This document shows, in pieces, positions 43,661-54,139 of a DNA stretch of 64,000 nucleotides. Where the stretch lies: contig CAUYUJ010003669.1 in NCBI GenBank assembly GCA_963575745.1, forward strand, positions 498,457-562,456, given 5' to 3'. Made by a program: the position numbers and the translations under genes. How positions within the stretch are numbered: position 1 is the first letter of the stretch; every line of letters starts with the position of its first letter. The notes beneath the pieces were generated by a model, which saw only the letters and a program-made list of their open reading frames with translations, was not told where the DNA came from and made no database searches. Origin of the DNA: Prorocentrum cordatum (lineage: Eukaryota; Sar; Dinophyceae; Prorocentrales; Prorocentraceae).

Positions 43661-45306
43661 TGTCCTCGGGGAGGGAGGGCCTGGCGGGGCTGTGAACCAG
43701 CAGGCCGGGTTAGGCAGGACCCGCGGGCAGAAAGCTTCTGCGCCGGTGGGGACAGGCCCGAAACGACGAGCGAAGCAGTCTCCAGGTCAGAGCCGAGGTC
43801 CCTGCGCCACGCGGCGAGTGCTGGGAGGGTGGGTGCCGACTGGAGAGCGTCCGCAGGGTAACGAACGCAATCAAGCTACAGAAATCCAATATTGGGCGGG
43901 TGGCGCTCACCCTCAGGAAAGGCCAAAACCACCGCCAAGAAAAAGTTAGCCGTCTAGGACCTCACCCGGCGTGGGGTGGAGGCCCCACGCGGCCTATGAA
44001 GAGGGGGCCAACTCGGCGAGGTGGCAGCCCAGAAGCTGAACGGGCAGAGACAAAACTGGCGGCGATCACGCCTCTTCGGATGTTCGGGAGGCGGAGATCG
44101 GGACGGGGATCACTGGGGCGGCGCGCGTGATCTGACGAGAAGATAATCATGTCCAGCCACCTGGCCCCAAGCCCAAACGCTCAGCACGTGGATGACACCC
44201 ATTGCGCCACAAACCCTGTGCGCGCGCAGCGCGGAATCGTACGCGTCCCGCAACTACACAGCACCTCCCGTTTCAGGCGGCGGCTGAGTAGTCGAGCTTG
44301 ATGGGAGAGGGCGCACAAGAGGGTACAACACCTCTCCGAGGGCAGCATGGCCTCTGACCCAAGGTACCCTTGCCCCAGGCGTGCAGCAGACATGTGACGC
44401 CATACGCAGGACTCAATAGCACCCTTGCTTTGGAAAGGGTCGACCTACTAAACAACTTCAGCTGTAATCACAGCTCGCGGGCGCGGACGGGGCTTGAGCC
44501 TCAAAGCGATGCCCACGCAACCCCTCGGCTTCCTCTCGCGCGCCCCGCTTCTGAGCGCCGTGAGCGTCACCCGAAAGTGAGGTGCGAGCACGACTCTTGA
44601 CAGACTTACCATGGCTCACTCGGTCGGTGGTAGAGCGGAGTGCTTGCACCTTCTGCCCAGGCCAGCTTGCTGATTCTTGCGGGACGACGCTAGCCGACGC
44701 TGATCGACGCGAATCGGCGCAAAACCGATCTGCGCATCATCGGCGGTACATCTGCGATTTATGATAGGCTGCCAGATGCGAGTGAGCGCTGGTGCATCCC
44801 AAAGACTGAAGCCCAAGGAAATAAAAGACTCTCACGAATTGTTGCCGAGCTTGCGTCCATGCGACATCACGGCTTCCTTCCTTAAGGCCAACGGGTTTGA
44901 CTCCACAATCCACGCCATACTTTGGGCGCTGCCGCGCATACTTCACCGTGACCGCGACGCGGTCCCGGGAGGGCGCAACACGCTCGATGCACTACTGCAG
45001 AAGAGGCTCTTCGGCAACAGACCGTTGACCGATCCCCTGAAGTACAGTTGTGCCGAATCCCTTAACATCCGATGCCCCGAACGATCTGGAGCGGCCAACT
45101 GTTGGTCATGTGATCCTCCCACTGAGCAGACCCACGGCACGGGGCACCCACGCCTCCAGACGCGCGAAGACGGCGTCCAGGACCGTGACGGCCGAGGCGT
45201 CTGCCAGGAAAGCAGGCCTCGCTCGCGCAGAATCGAGCGCCCTCAGCGCCTGACTGTCACCAGGGATGCCCCAAGACGGGCCCCTGTTAGGCCTCTGGGG
45301 GGTCTC
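43661..45306. other. Unassigned
   Basis: Open frames on both strands without recognised protein. 44610-44650 has a GCTC...GAGC pattern faintly like a tRNA D-arm, but no anticodon or T arm. Confidence 0.3.
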
Positions 45307-45405
45307 AACGGGCCCCAAGACCGTCAAACAACAACCGGGGACGAAACACTGGCCCTACGAAAATGGTCCAGACCTCCAGGGGCTCACGCGTCCTACCCTC
45401 GTCGC
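45307..45405 (+). repeat. Dispersed ~95-bp repeat, copy 1
   Basis: GGGCCCCAAGACCGTCAAAC, GGGGACGAAACACTGGCCC and GGTCCAGACCTCC match, at roughly two-thirds identity, the minus strand at 61008-61110. Confidence 0.55.
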
Positions 45406-46020
45406 ATTTTTCCACGAATCAGCCAACGATTGCTTGGTCCCCTCCACTTCGCGTTTTTTGTATCTCTTCTTTCGCTCTTCCATGTGCGCGGGGTCGAAAC
45501 AAAGGTTGATGGCTTCCTCTATCACGGAAACATTGAAGCTGGTGGAGGCGTTCTGGACAGAGTGAAGGGTGCGTTAGTGCGTGGCCTCGTCGTTCGCCTT
45601 CATTCGCTGCACGAGCTGTGGAATCCGCTGTAGGTGCCTGAACGGCGCTCACTAGATTGCACATTTGGCCTCTCCCCGGTGCAACACCAAAGGATGACAG
45701 CGAACTATGATTGGGCCACGTCTGCCACGGTAACAGCATCAAGCGATGTGACGTGTTCAACTGCTTCTGTCATACGCACACGGGGCAATGCCATCTTTGG
45801 AACATGTGACGACGTATTTTTGTTTGCCGCTGTCTGCGGCATCTGGCGGCGAGGCTGTGGCTTTAACTTCTGATGGCTGCATGCTCTGTTGCATGTGCTG
45901 AATGGCTTGAATTTGCTGCATGTGCGACATCTGCTGGAAATGGGCTTGCATCCTGCAAGAGGCGCTTGCCAAACGTGGAGGAAGGTGGCGGATACGAAGG
46001 GCAATCGAAGAAGAAGAGGA
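45406..46020 (-). pseudogene. Coding remnant, unknown family
   Basis: Minus frames read MQQIQAIQHMQQSMQPSEVK (Gln/Met-rich helix, about 45940-45880), DAADSGKQKYVVTCSKDGIA, then in another frame QRIPQLVQRMKANDEATH and, after one stop, FNVSVIEEAINLCFDPAHME followed by ERKKRYKKREVEGTKQSLAD (to about 45410). This looks like a real protein with shifts. I do not recognise it. Confidence 0.35.
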
Positions 46021-46872
46021 TGGGTAACGAGGACGGGACGAAGGATCAGGGAGGACGCAGGCTGCGAAAAGAAAGAGGACGAAAGATGATGAGGAGAAGG
46101 ATAAAGCAGTTGACGAGGAGGTCGGAAGAAAGGAAGGACCAAAGTGAATATGAATAAAACACACAACGGACGAAACGGAGGGGGACGACAACGGACGAGG
46201 CAGAGGTGAACCATGAGAGAACGTATGTGACGAAGAATAAGCGAAGGAGGAGGGGGAATAAGGGAGGAAGAGGATGAGGCGGAGGTAGGAGGGCGGCAAG
46301 GCGGCGAGAAGGAGATGGACGCGACCAGATGAGGATGAACAGAGCAGGCGGACGGGGCGGAGGAGTGCGCGAGGAGTGGCGAGATGGAGGAGAGAGGAGG
46401 GCGGGGGGAAGGAGAAGAGGAAGAAACGCAGGACTGGGAGGGACATCGATACGCGTTGACTCACCAGGATAAGGTCCTTGTACTCAGGTTACTGCATGTG
46501 GCAGATTGCAGATAGCATTCAGAACATGGAACAAACGCCGGCGTATTAATCATAATCAACGGTGAGTTTCGCCACGAACCCCACTCTACCACAACTCCAT
46601 CGCCAATGACCCAGAAAAGTGTTGGGGAACAGTGACGCCTGGCGCATGGTCTGCAGGATGGTCAAAACAGCAAACAGGCCGAACACAAACAATCCACCTT
46701 TGCAAGGCTACCCGACTTCCCCCGGTTCTTTGCAACCGTCGGTCAAAATCACAAACACGCGGGCAACCTCCGGCAATGAGACAAGATTCGGCGGTCTTCG
46801 CCACGAATTGCTCCAGGACGGTGGAAGGTAACTGATGAATCGAACAATGCCGAAGAAAACGCCTTGTCGTCG
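46021..46872. other. Purine-rich to 46440, then unassigned
   Basis: GGA/GAGG-rich degenerate stretch; no gene. 46500-46870 is ordinary sequence without signal. Confidence 0.4.
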
Positions 46873-47036
46873 CTACAGTCGGGGCGTTGACCTAAGGAAC
46901 CCTAAATAGGGAACGAGTTAAATTTCGATTTCCCATACAAAACCTAAGGAAAACCCAAGGCAAACTGTAAAACAATCAAGGAACACCCAGCCCCTCCCCA
47001 TCGAAAAGGGTTCCTTCGTCAGCGCCCCGACTGTAG
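46873..47036. mobile_element. Short TIR/foldback element, 164 bp
   Basis: CTACAGTCGGGGCGTTGACC continues to AAGGAACCCT (46873-46903). The inverted partner AAGGGTTCCTTCGTCAGCGC continues to CCCGACTGTAG and ends at 47036. About 27 of 31 positions pair. Interior is AT-richer than the surroundings and non-coding. No target duplication is clear. Typical of a MITE. Confidence 0.7.
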
Positions 47037-48420
47037 GTTGACGGTCGTTCCGCAGCCAAACGGGGGGTGGCATGGGGGGGGGCGCCGCGGCCACGCGCGC
47101 AATGACGCGGAGGATGCAGTCAGCCAGGAGCCTAGATAATGCCGTCAGTCAGCGTCATGGGTCTGCAAAGCTACAGCATGACCTCCAGAGGCTTCAAGAC
47201 TGCCCCACGACAGCTTCAAGAGGCCACGGACCCCCCCCCCACATACCTCGGAGAACCAAAAACCTTTTAAACACACAATGCATGTCAATGATTATTGTCC
47301 GTCTCGTCTTTTTGCTTCCAGTGTGACTATGGGGCCTGAAGGTGACACCAAGATCGCTAAGAAAGCCCCAAAAGGGACCCATCACGGCTCCAAGACGACA
47401 GCCAAAGCGCCACAAGAGCGTCACCAGAGGGCCCCAGGGGACGATGTTTCGGGCTCCGATGGGGGGGCCTAAGTAAACACCCCGCCCATTCGCACATGGA
47501 ATTCATCGAACACCTATCGGCATTTCAAGGAGTTTGAATTTCCAGGAGCATCCTTAGGAAGCTCTTGGACTATGGGGGCTCCAAATTGGTAAGAAATCCG
47601 TTCCAAATTGGCCCAAGACGACACCGAGATGGCCCACCACGGCTCCGAGTGGCCACGGAGCCTCCCAACATCGCCCATTTGGAGGCACACAGCCGCCAAG
47701 CGACCCTGCTTGACTGACGTTTGCCTTCTCGCATGCTCTCTCCCAGTGGGCCTCTGATGCCTCTGTACGGCTCCAAGATTGCCCACGAGAGCCCTGAGGC
47801 AGTCCCACGAGCGACTCAAGATCGTCCAAACATAGCTCCAACAGGAGTTTGCTCGAGCTAAGGAAGGACCCCTTCGCGCATAAACGAAATCATTGAAGAA
47901 CATTTGAGTTGGAATGGTTCTGACCTCTCGGGGGCATCATTGAGAGGCTCTTAGGCCACGATGCCACCAATACGTCAGCAAATGCCCTGACATTGCCTCT
48001 AACGCGGCGCACTATGGCATCAAAAGGCTCAGTCTGGTCTCCAGACGTCTCCAGCATGCCTCCGGGAGGCCTCAGAGACGGCCCCAAACTGGCGCCAAAG
48101 AGTACCATCGAGAGAAAGCAAAACCACGGAATAACCTGATGTGCAAGTCAATTAGTTCGCCCGCGCCTTCTCGCTTTCCAGTGGCCTCCCAGGCCTCAAG
48201 ACTGCTGCAGCCCCAAGACGGCCGCAGAGGCCCCCCGGGAGCGACCCACGGGAGCTCCAAGAGCCGACCGCTACGTGCTCAGGAGTGGAAGCGCAAATTA
48301 GGGACCCCATTTCTTTTGAAGGATGCCATCCAGGATGGCCCCCGATGCTCCCAGCAGGGTTCTAAGAGAGTCCCGATAGTTTGCCACATTGTCCCGAAGG
48401 CGCCCCAAGAAACCATCAAG
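47037..48420 (+). repeat. CCAAGANGGCC-type blocks
   Basis: Blocks at 47160-47460, 47570-47860, 47930-48110 and 48190-48420, separated by less repetitive linkers that include CGTCTCGTCTTTTTGCTTCC and similar. C/A-rich strand on plus throughout. Confidence 0.7.
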
Positions 48421-48554
48421 AGTACGCCTGGGCCGAGCGGTACGCGAAGGCTTTCTATGGTCATGTGGTTGGCTCATGGGTCTGCTCGGGCTCACCCCGA
48501 GCTGCGGTTTGGCCGACGCCTCCCCTCTTTGTTCCAGCCCATGGTCCTACACTT

Positions 48555-48608
48555 CCTTGATCAAAGCAACTCGACTTGGCATCGTTTCTGTATGGGCTTG
48601 TGAGGACG
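48555..48608 (+). repeat. Dispersed ~50-bp repeat, further copy
   Basis: TTGATCAAAGCAACTCGACT then TGGCATCGTTTCTGTATGGG, matching the copies near 2.1 kb. Confidence 0.6.
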
Positions 48609-49977
48609 TGCGAAGCGTCGAGAACGCACCTTCCGCTGCACCAATCGGCCTTCCACTACGTCAGAAGCCATCATGCCTACTCTGGTCCAACGAACATCTC
48701 CCTCAACACTGCCCATCTTCCTTGGCTGGGATTCCAAACTAACACCGATACTGATACTCCCCAGATCTATCCCGGAGTGCGTCCTGACCAGGATGTCGAC
48801 GCGAATCCAGCCGAGGCGACGATGAAGGGGTAGCGGTTTCGGTACCTCTTCCTCCTATGATTGGCGGTGCTCTCCGAACTTCCCAACAATCAACCTCCAC
48901 AACAAAAAAACACTGGCACGCGCGCCCTTGCTCTTGAACGAGGGGAGAACACGAACGAACGAACCGCGGCCCAGGTGGAGAGGCTGGGGAGGCCAGAAGC
49001 CCATTTATGTGTGTTATTCGCGATGGCGCCCGGACAAAAACCAAACTTGCACGACCGAACTCGGACCCGACCGGACAAGGAGGAGGAGGAGGAGGCGAAG
49101 GAGGAGGAGGTGAAGGAGGAGGCGAAGGAGGAGGAGGAGGTTGACCCGGACCCGGACCGAACGCGGAACCAGTCCAACTCGCATCCGACCGAGCTCGCAC
49201 TCCCGACCGAACTCGAACCCCATCGCCGGCTGCTGCCAGGGCCCAGGGCCCAATCTGGCCGGGCGCGAGGCTGGCCAAGTGCGATGCGAGTCCGACTGGT
49301 GCGAGTATGGCCCGTCTGAGTTTGGCCCTGGGTCGCCCGGGTCCGAGTGTGGCTGGGTCCGAGTCTCGTGGTGCGAGTTCAGCCGTGTGCGAGTTTTCGT
49401 AGTGCAAGCTCGGAACCGATGGGTGCGAATGTCGCCGGGATGAGAGATGAGGTGGTTCCGAAATCGGGTCGTTGCTGCTTTGCTCCACCGATCCCCGAAC
49501 TTGGCGGGGCCGACTCGGTTTCTGCAGGGGCTCTTGTGTGAAGGGTGGCGGGAGCGGGACACGCCGAGGTCGAGGCCCGGTGGTTCCACATCTGGATGAG
49601 TCCGCTCCACTTCGATCTCCCGGGTGGATCGATTCTCACAGTCAGCCCGTATGACAAGGACGCACGATAAGGATGCAGGGGCCTTGGAAGGCCATGTCGA
49701 CACTCTGCGAGCCGGGCGCGGCCAGCGGAAGGGGCCAAAGGTGGGCCGAAGGGGCAAGGATGTAAGGGTACCCTTGGCAGCATTGCCCATCCTTACTATG
49801 CGGGTAGACTGTATTGGTGGTCATTTTGCCTGGTCCGAGTTCCATCAGATCCGAGATCGGTCTCGGCCGAGATCCCTGAGGCCGAGATCGAGCCCAGAAA
49901 GCCCGAGCTGGACACGAATCGAGTGCGCCAGTCCGTGATGAGCTGAGCACATCAAGAACAAGCCAAAATACCGGCAA
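48609..49977. other. GGA tract (49078-49140) and CGAACTCG-rich unassigned sequence
   Basis: The purine tract is GGAGGAGGCGAAGG-like. Around it, 49040-49460 is a degenerate repeat of GAACTCGGACCCGACCGG and TCCGAGTG words. No gene. Confidence 0.5.
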
Positions 49978-50026
49978 CGATTCGCGCCACCGCCTTCTAG
50001 GAACTAGACGGCGCCGGTGCGAATCG
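49978..50026. repeat. Imperfect hairpin, 23-bp arms, 3-base loop
   Basis: CGATTCGCGCCACCGCCTTC then TAG, loop GAA, then CTAGACGGCGCCGGTGCGAA then TCG. Nineteen of 23 positions pair. Cruciform-capable. Confidence 0.75.
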
Positions 50027-50130
50027 TGACGTGGCCAGCCCACTCAATCACGCCCGTCATCGCCAGGGGATAAGAGTCTCCACGAACGACACACGAACGA
50101 AACTAAAGAAGCCCGAGCTTTAGAACACAC

Positions 50131-50335
50131 CTGAGGCAAGAGGAGAAAACTGGCTGGTAGCCGAGCAAAGCTCGCCTGGATCTCGTCCCGGACGCGCGGC
50201 ACGGCGTCGCAGCAGAACGTGAAGAAGTCGACGTCACCGAGCAGGGCGATCTCAGGGGCGTTAGGAGGCAACTCCTTCGATGTCATCGTCAGCACGATTG
50301 TGAACCAAATCAAGAGGCCACTGAATTGGATCAGG
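50131..50335 (-). CDS. Possible isolated exon with membrane segment, unknown protein
   Basis: The minus strand is open here with an acceptor-like CATCATCCAG just before 50335 and a donor-like CAG|GTGTGT at 50131/50130. It encodes about 68 residues: LIQFSGLLIWFTIVLTM, a probable membrane helix, then ELPPNAPEIALLGDVDFFTF, CCDAVPRVRDEIQASFARLP. Composition is protein-like and not repeat-derived. No flanking exons could be found, and the family is not recognised. It may be a leftover of a larger gene. Confidence 0.3.
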
Positions 50336-51499
50336 CTGGATGATGCCCGGAAGCAAACCGCAATTATGCAGTAGGACCGAGCTGGATGGCACGGAATTGA
50401 GCCAGATAAAATGGAGTCGCACCAAATCAGGCCCGACTTCGACCAGGGATGTGCCAGCACCGATTCTGAATTTAGTTTTCCCGGAATTGCATCATAGTGG
50501 GCGACGGCAAAAGGAGGAGGAAGAAGGAGAGTAGTTGTTTTGCACCCCCCGAAAAATAATCAACGCCGTGTTAGCTCGCGCGCGTGTCGTCCGCATCACG
50601 GACCAAGTGAAAAGAAATCGCGAAACAAATCCGCAACCCCAATCGAGAGGGGTGAAGGCCGGCACGATGCAGCGCTGTGCCGCTCATGCAGAAGAGGCGA
50701 CCGAAGAGCACAGTCGCAGCGCATCCCTAGCTGAGGTCAAGTGCCCACCACGTCTGGACATCGTCAAACTCAGGAGAGAGGAAGGGGGAGAGCAAGGAAA
50801 GGGAAGCAGAAAGAAGAACAAGAGCGCAGACACGAGGCCACGATCGATGTGTTAAAACGTTGTGTGCATCGTGCGTCCCCCACATGATCTGGCCGACCAT
50901 TCATATACATGAGCATGTTACAGAAAAACAATCACGGAATCGCAATACAGTGCGCAGCAACTTGTAGGAACATACCCAACTTCCTAGTGTGCCACAGCGG
51001 GGGAGCCAGCAGAGGGGGGGAAGAAAAAAGATGAGAGGAGACAGACAAAGAGAAATATGGGAAATCACATAACTATTTGGGCACACGCGCTCGCCAATGA
51101 TAAATACTGAAACTGAGGGCGGACACTCGACTACCAGCACGAAGAATCCGGCTCTGCATCGCTCTACTCTCGAGAAAAAATTCGAATGAGGCTGCGGTGT
51201 TCCATTCTGCTACACTCTCAGCGTGCTGCCCGCTGGAAGCAATCTATGGACTCAAGGGGGCCCCACACAATGCTCTTCCCCTGCCCAGTCTCAGTCCGCG
51301 GAGGAGCGGGGCTCGGGCGTTGCTGAAGTACAAGACGAACCCAAGACAGGGGCAAAATCGGACGCGGCTGAATCGGGGATCTCTGAGAGCAGCAGCTTCT
51401 GGAGGACACGTCGGGCGCTGCGCCCCTTCCGGAGCTCTCCAGAACGCGCGGAGAGCGTTCGGGAACGCCCTGGAGCGATACACCCTGTCCTGGGTCCGC
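50336..51499. other. Unassigned
   Basis: No clear gene or repeat. 50790-50830 is purine-rich. Confidence 0.3.
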
Positions 51500-51660
51500 C
51501 GGGAGAGGGGAGGAGAGGGGATCGGGCGTTGGGGGGGAGGGAGAGGGGAGGAGAGAGGAGGAGAGGAGAGGAGAGAGGAGAGGGGAGGATCCTGTCCAAG
51601 GCCCGCCCGGAGAGGGGAGAAAAGGGGATCGGGCGTTGGGGGGGGGGGAAATTCAGGGAG
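51500..51660 (+). repeat. GAGGGGAGG-rich repeat with G runs
   Basis: GGAGAGGGGAGGAGAGGGGA then TCGGGCGTTGGGGGG occurs near 51505 and again near 51607 with a variant. Multiple G3-G11 runs give quadruplex potential. Confidence 0.8.
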
Positions 51661-52099
51661 GGGGGCGAATAAAGGCACACCGCTCGTGCAGCACTGGGAC
51701 CCTCCAGGGATTCTTCTTGTGTTTTTTCCCTCGACAACGAAAGCACAACAACGCGAGGCCCCTTAAACGTGACCCGGGGCGTAAAACCCCGCAAACACCT
51801 GGCGATGGCCGAGGGTTGTGAGGGCTCAGCCCTGTCTTGCGGGTCGGGTCTCGGTGCGCTCAATGCTCTGTTCCCGCTCGGTGCTCTGTGACCCCCTTTC
51901 CCGTCTGATGCCGCATGGTGCGCGAGGGTTTCCTCCTTTCGGATTGTTCCTGCGACCCGGGCAGTGCAATGTTTCAACTTCAGCACCAAATAGTTTCACC
52001 CCTCATTTTGATGAGTCTTGAAGCTGGCTCGAAAAATGTTGGGGACTAAAACTCTGGTCGTGATTTCTCGCGATGTTGCACATTTTCTTAACGTTGGAT
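51661..52099. other. Unassigned
   Basis: No recognised feature. Confidence 0.3.
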
Positions 52100-52400
52100 C
52101 TCAGGGTCCAGTGGCCAATGGCTGGTGCCTCATGTTGCGATGTGGTTGGTGCCATGTGATTGATTGGTGCCCTATGCTGCCCTATGGGAACTCCGTGCGG
52201 CTGCTGGTCTATGGCTGATACACCATGGTCGGTGTCAGATGGTCGTTGCCCTATGGTCGCTGCCCTGTGGTCGATGTCCTATGGCTGCTTCCTTATGGTT
52301 TGTGCCCTGCGATTGGTGCCTCATGGTGCCCTATGGTTTGTGACGTATGCTTCGTGCCCTACGGTTGGTGCTTCTACGGTTGGTACACTGCTTACACGTT
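52100..52400 (+). repeat. Degenerate 15-bp minisatellite (TTGGTGCCCTATGGT)
   Basis: Units such as GGTGCCCTATGCTGCCCTAT, GTTGCCCTATGGTCGCTGCC and GGTTTGTGCCCTGC recur at near-15-base spacing. As 15 is a multiple of three, one frame gives a five-residue repeat (V-L-W-x-x-P-Y-G-like). Confidence 0.75.
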
Positions 52401-52784
52401 ACCTATGGTTATTGCTTGAAGCCCGCGCGTGGACATCATCTGTTCGTTTACGTTATGCTACTGCACGCCAAGGAGAGTCAAGACACAACTATGCTGTCAT
52501 GTCGATCGGTCGATCTTTGCAAAGCCGGCCCGTATTCGAATGTGAGGTGTTCAAACGGAGATCCGCCGATTCGGCGTGTGAGTTTGAAAAGGCGGCAACC
52601 TGAGCGTCAGCTCTGCTGGAGGGATGGCCAGGGTGACTCTGCCGAGAAAAAGGGGGAGGAGGGGTGTCTTCCGTTTCCAGGGCCGCTCCCGCGCCGCAGG
52701 AGGAAGGGTGCGGAGGCGGTTTAGCCAGGGAAGGGGGGGCGGCAACGCCGCCAAGGCCGCCATGACGGCCACCAAAAGCTACTT
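52401..52784. other. Unassigned
   Basis: No recognised feature; GC-rich from 52640. Confidence 0.3.
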
Positions 52785-54010
52785 CACGCCCAAGATGGCC
52801 CCAAGAGGCCCCCAAGAGGTCCCCAAAGCGCTACGAGAGGACCCCAAGAGCGCCCCAAGACGGCCCAAGAGGCCCGCAAGACCGCCCAAATGCAATCCAA
52901 GAGGGCCCGAAACAGCCGAAGAGGCGCCCAAGCTGGCCCATGAGGGTCCCAAGACGGCCGGCCCTACGTAGGAGGGGGAACTTTCAGAGGCCCCCAGGAG
53001 GCCCAAAGAGGCCCCCAAAAAGCCCCAAGGGGCCCCCAAAAGGCCCCAAGAGGCCCTCAAGCGGCCCCCAAGGTTCTCCACAACCGCCTCAAAGAGGCCC
53101 CCAAAAAGCTTCCGACCAGATCCGAACGAACCTCAAAAAAGCCTAGAACCCTCAACCCAGGCACGGTGGCGGGATGGGTCGAAGGCCACCAGATCCGCCG
53201 CCCCCTGCTTGCAGGGGTGCACGGCGTGCTGGATGTTTCAGGTTTTGGTTTTGGTTCTTTTTCCAAAAGAACTCCCCCAGTGGGCTCCGGCACGTCCCGC
53301 CGGGGTCCCGGGAGGAAGCCGAAAGGACCTCAATCCGGAAAACAATCCTCCAAAAAACGGCCGTTTCGCTCGGGACATCCTCAAACAATCGCGAAGATGG
53401 CCCAAGATGGCCTCCAAGTCCGCCCGAGATGGTCCAAGACGGCCTCCAAAACGGCCCAAGAGAGTCCAAGACGGCCCAAGACGGCCCAAGAGGCCCCCCA
53501 GAGGCCTCCCAGACGGCCCAAGAGGCCTCCAAGAGGTCCTCCAGGAGAGTCCGAAGAGGCCAAAATCATTGATTTGTCCTTGGTTTTTGAAGGATTCTGG
53601 CATTTGCGCCTTTTCGGCTCTCCGACGGCTCGAGACGGCCCAAGAAGCCCCCAAGATCGCCCAAGAGGCCCCCAAGAGAGCCCCATGATGGCCCAAGTGG
53701 CCTCCAAGATGGCCCCTAGAGGGCCCCAAGAGGGCCCAAGAGGCCTCCAACACGCCCAAGATGGCCTCCCAGACGCCCAAGATGGCCTCCAAGACGGCCC
53801 TGGAGCATTCCAAGCGGGCCCCAAGTCGGCCCATAGAGGCCCCCCAAACGGCTTCCGACGGCTTCAGACGTGCCAGGAACCCACCAAGATGGCCGAAGTT
53901 GGCTCGAAGCTGGCCCGAGACGGCCCAAAAAGCCCCAAAGATCGCCCAAAGCTTGCCCAAGAGGCCTCCAAGACGGCCAAGATGACCTTCAAGATGCCCA
54001 CGTGTTCCCC
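52785..54010 (+). repeat. CCAAGANGGCC-type blocks, densest example
   Basis: Blocks at 52785-53150 and 53395-54000, separated by 53160-53390 and with a short T-rich linker at 53563-53640. Typical run: CCAAGATGGCCTCCAAGACG. Long open frames on both strands here are repeat products (plus: R/P/K-rich; minus: L/G/W-rich). Confidence 0.85.
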
Positions 54011-54044
54011 GAAGGCTTTCCAAACCGATTCGGGGAACACGTGG
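53998..54044. repeat. Perfect 16-bp stem hairpin at end of a CCAAGA block
   Basis: CCACGTGTTCCCCGAA (53998-54013) pairs exactly with TTCGGGGAACACGTGG (54029-54044) around a 15-base loop. Confidence 0.9.
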
Positions 54045-54106
54045 TCCGATAGCTTGGCAGGTCTGGCCTCAACGTTCGGCCACATAGGCGCTTCCAAAAA
54101 GGCATT

Positions 54107-54139
54107 GGGCGGCGGTGATTCGCCGTAGGCGTCTTCGAT
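54107..54139 (+). repeat. Post-array motif, copy 2
   Basis: GGGCGGCGGTGATTCG then GTAGGCGTCTTCGAT; see 35971-36003. Confidence 0.7.

Noticed and set aside
44605-44680. tRNA-like GCTC...GAGC arm
   Set aside because: No matching anticodon stem, T arm (GTTCRA) or acceptor stem.
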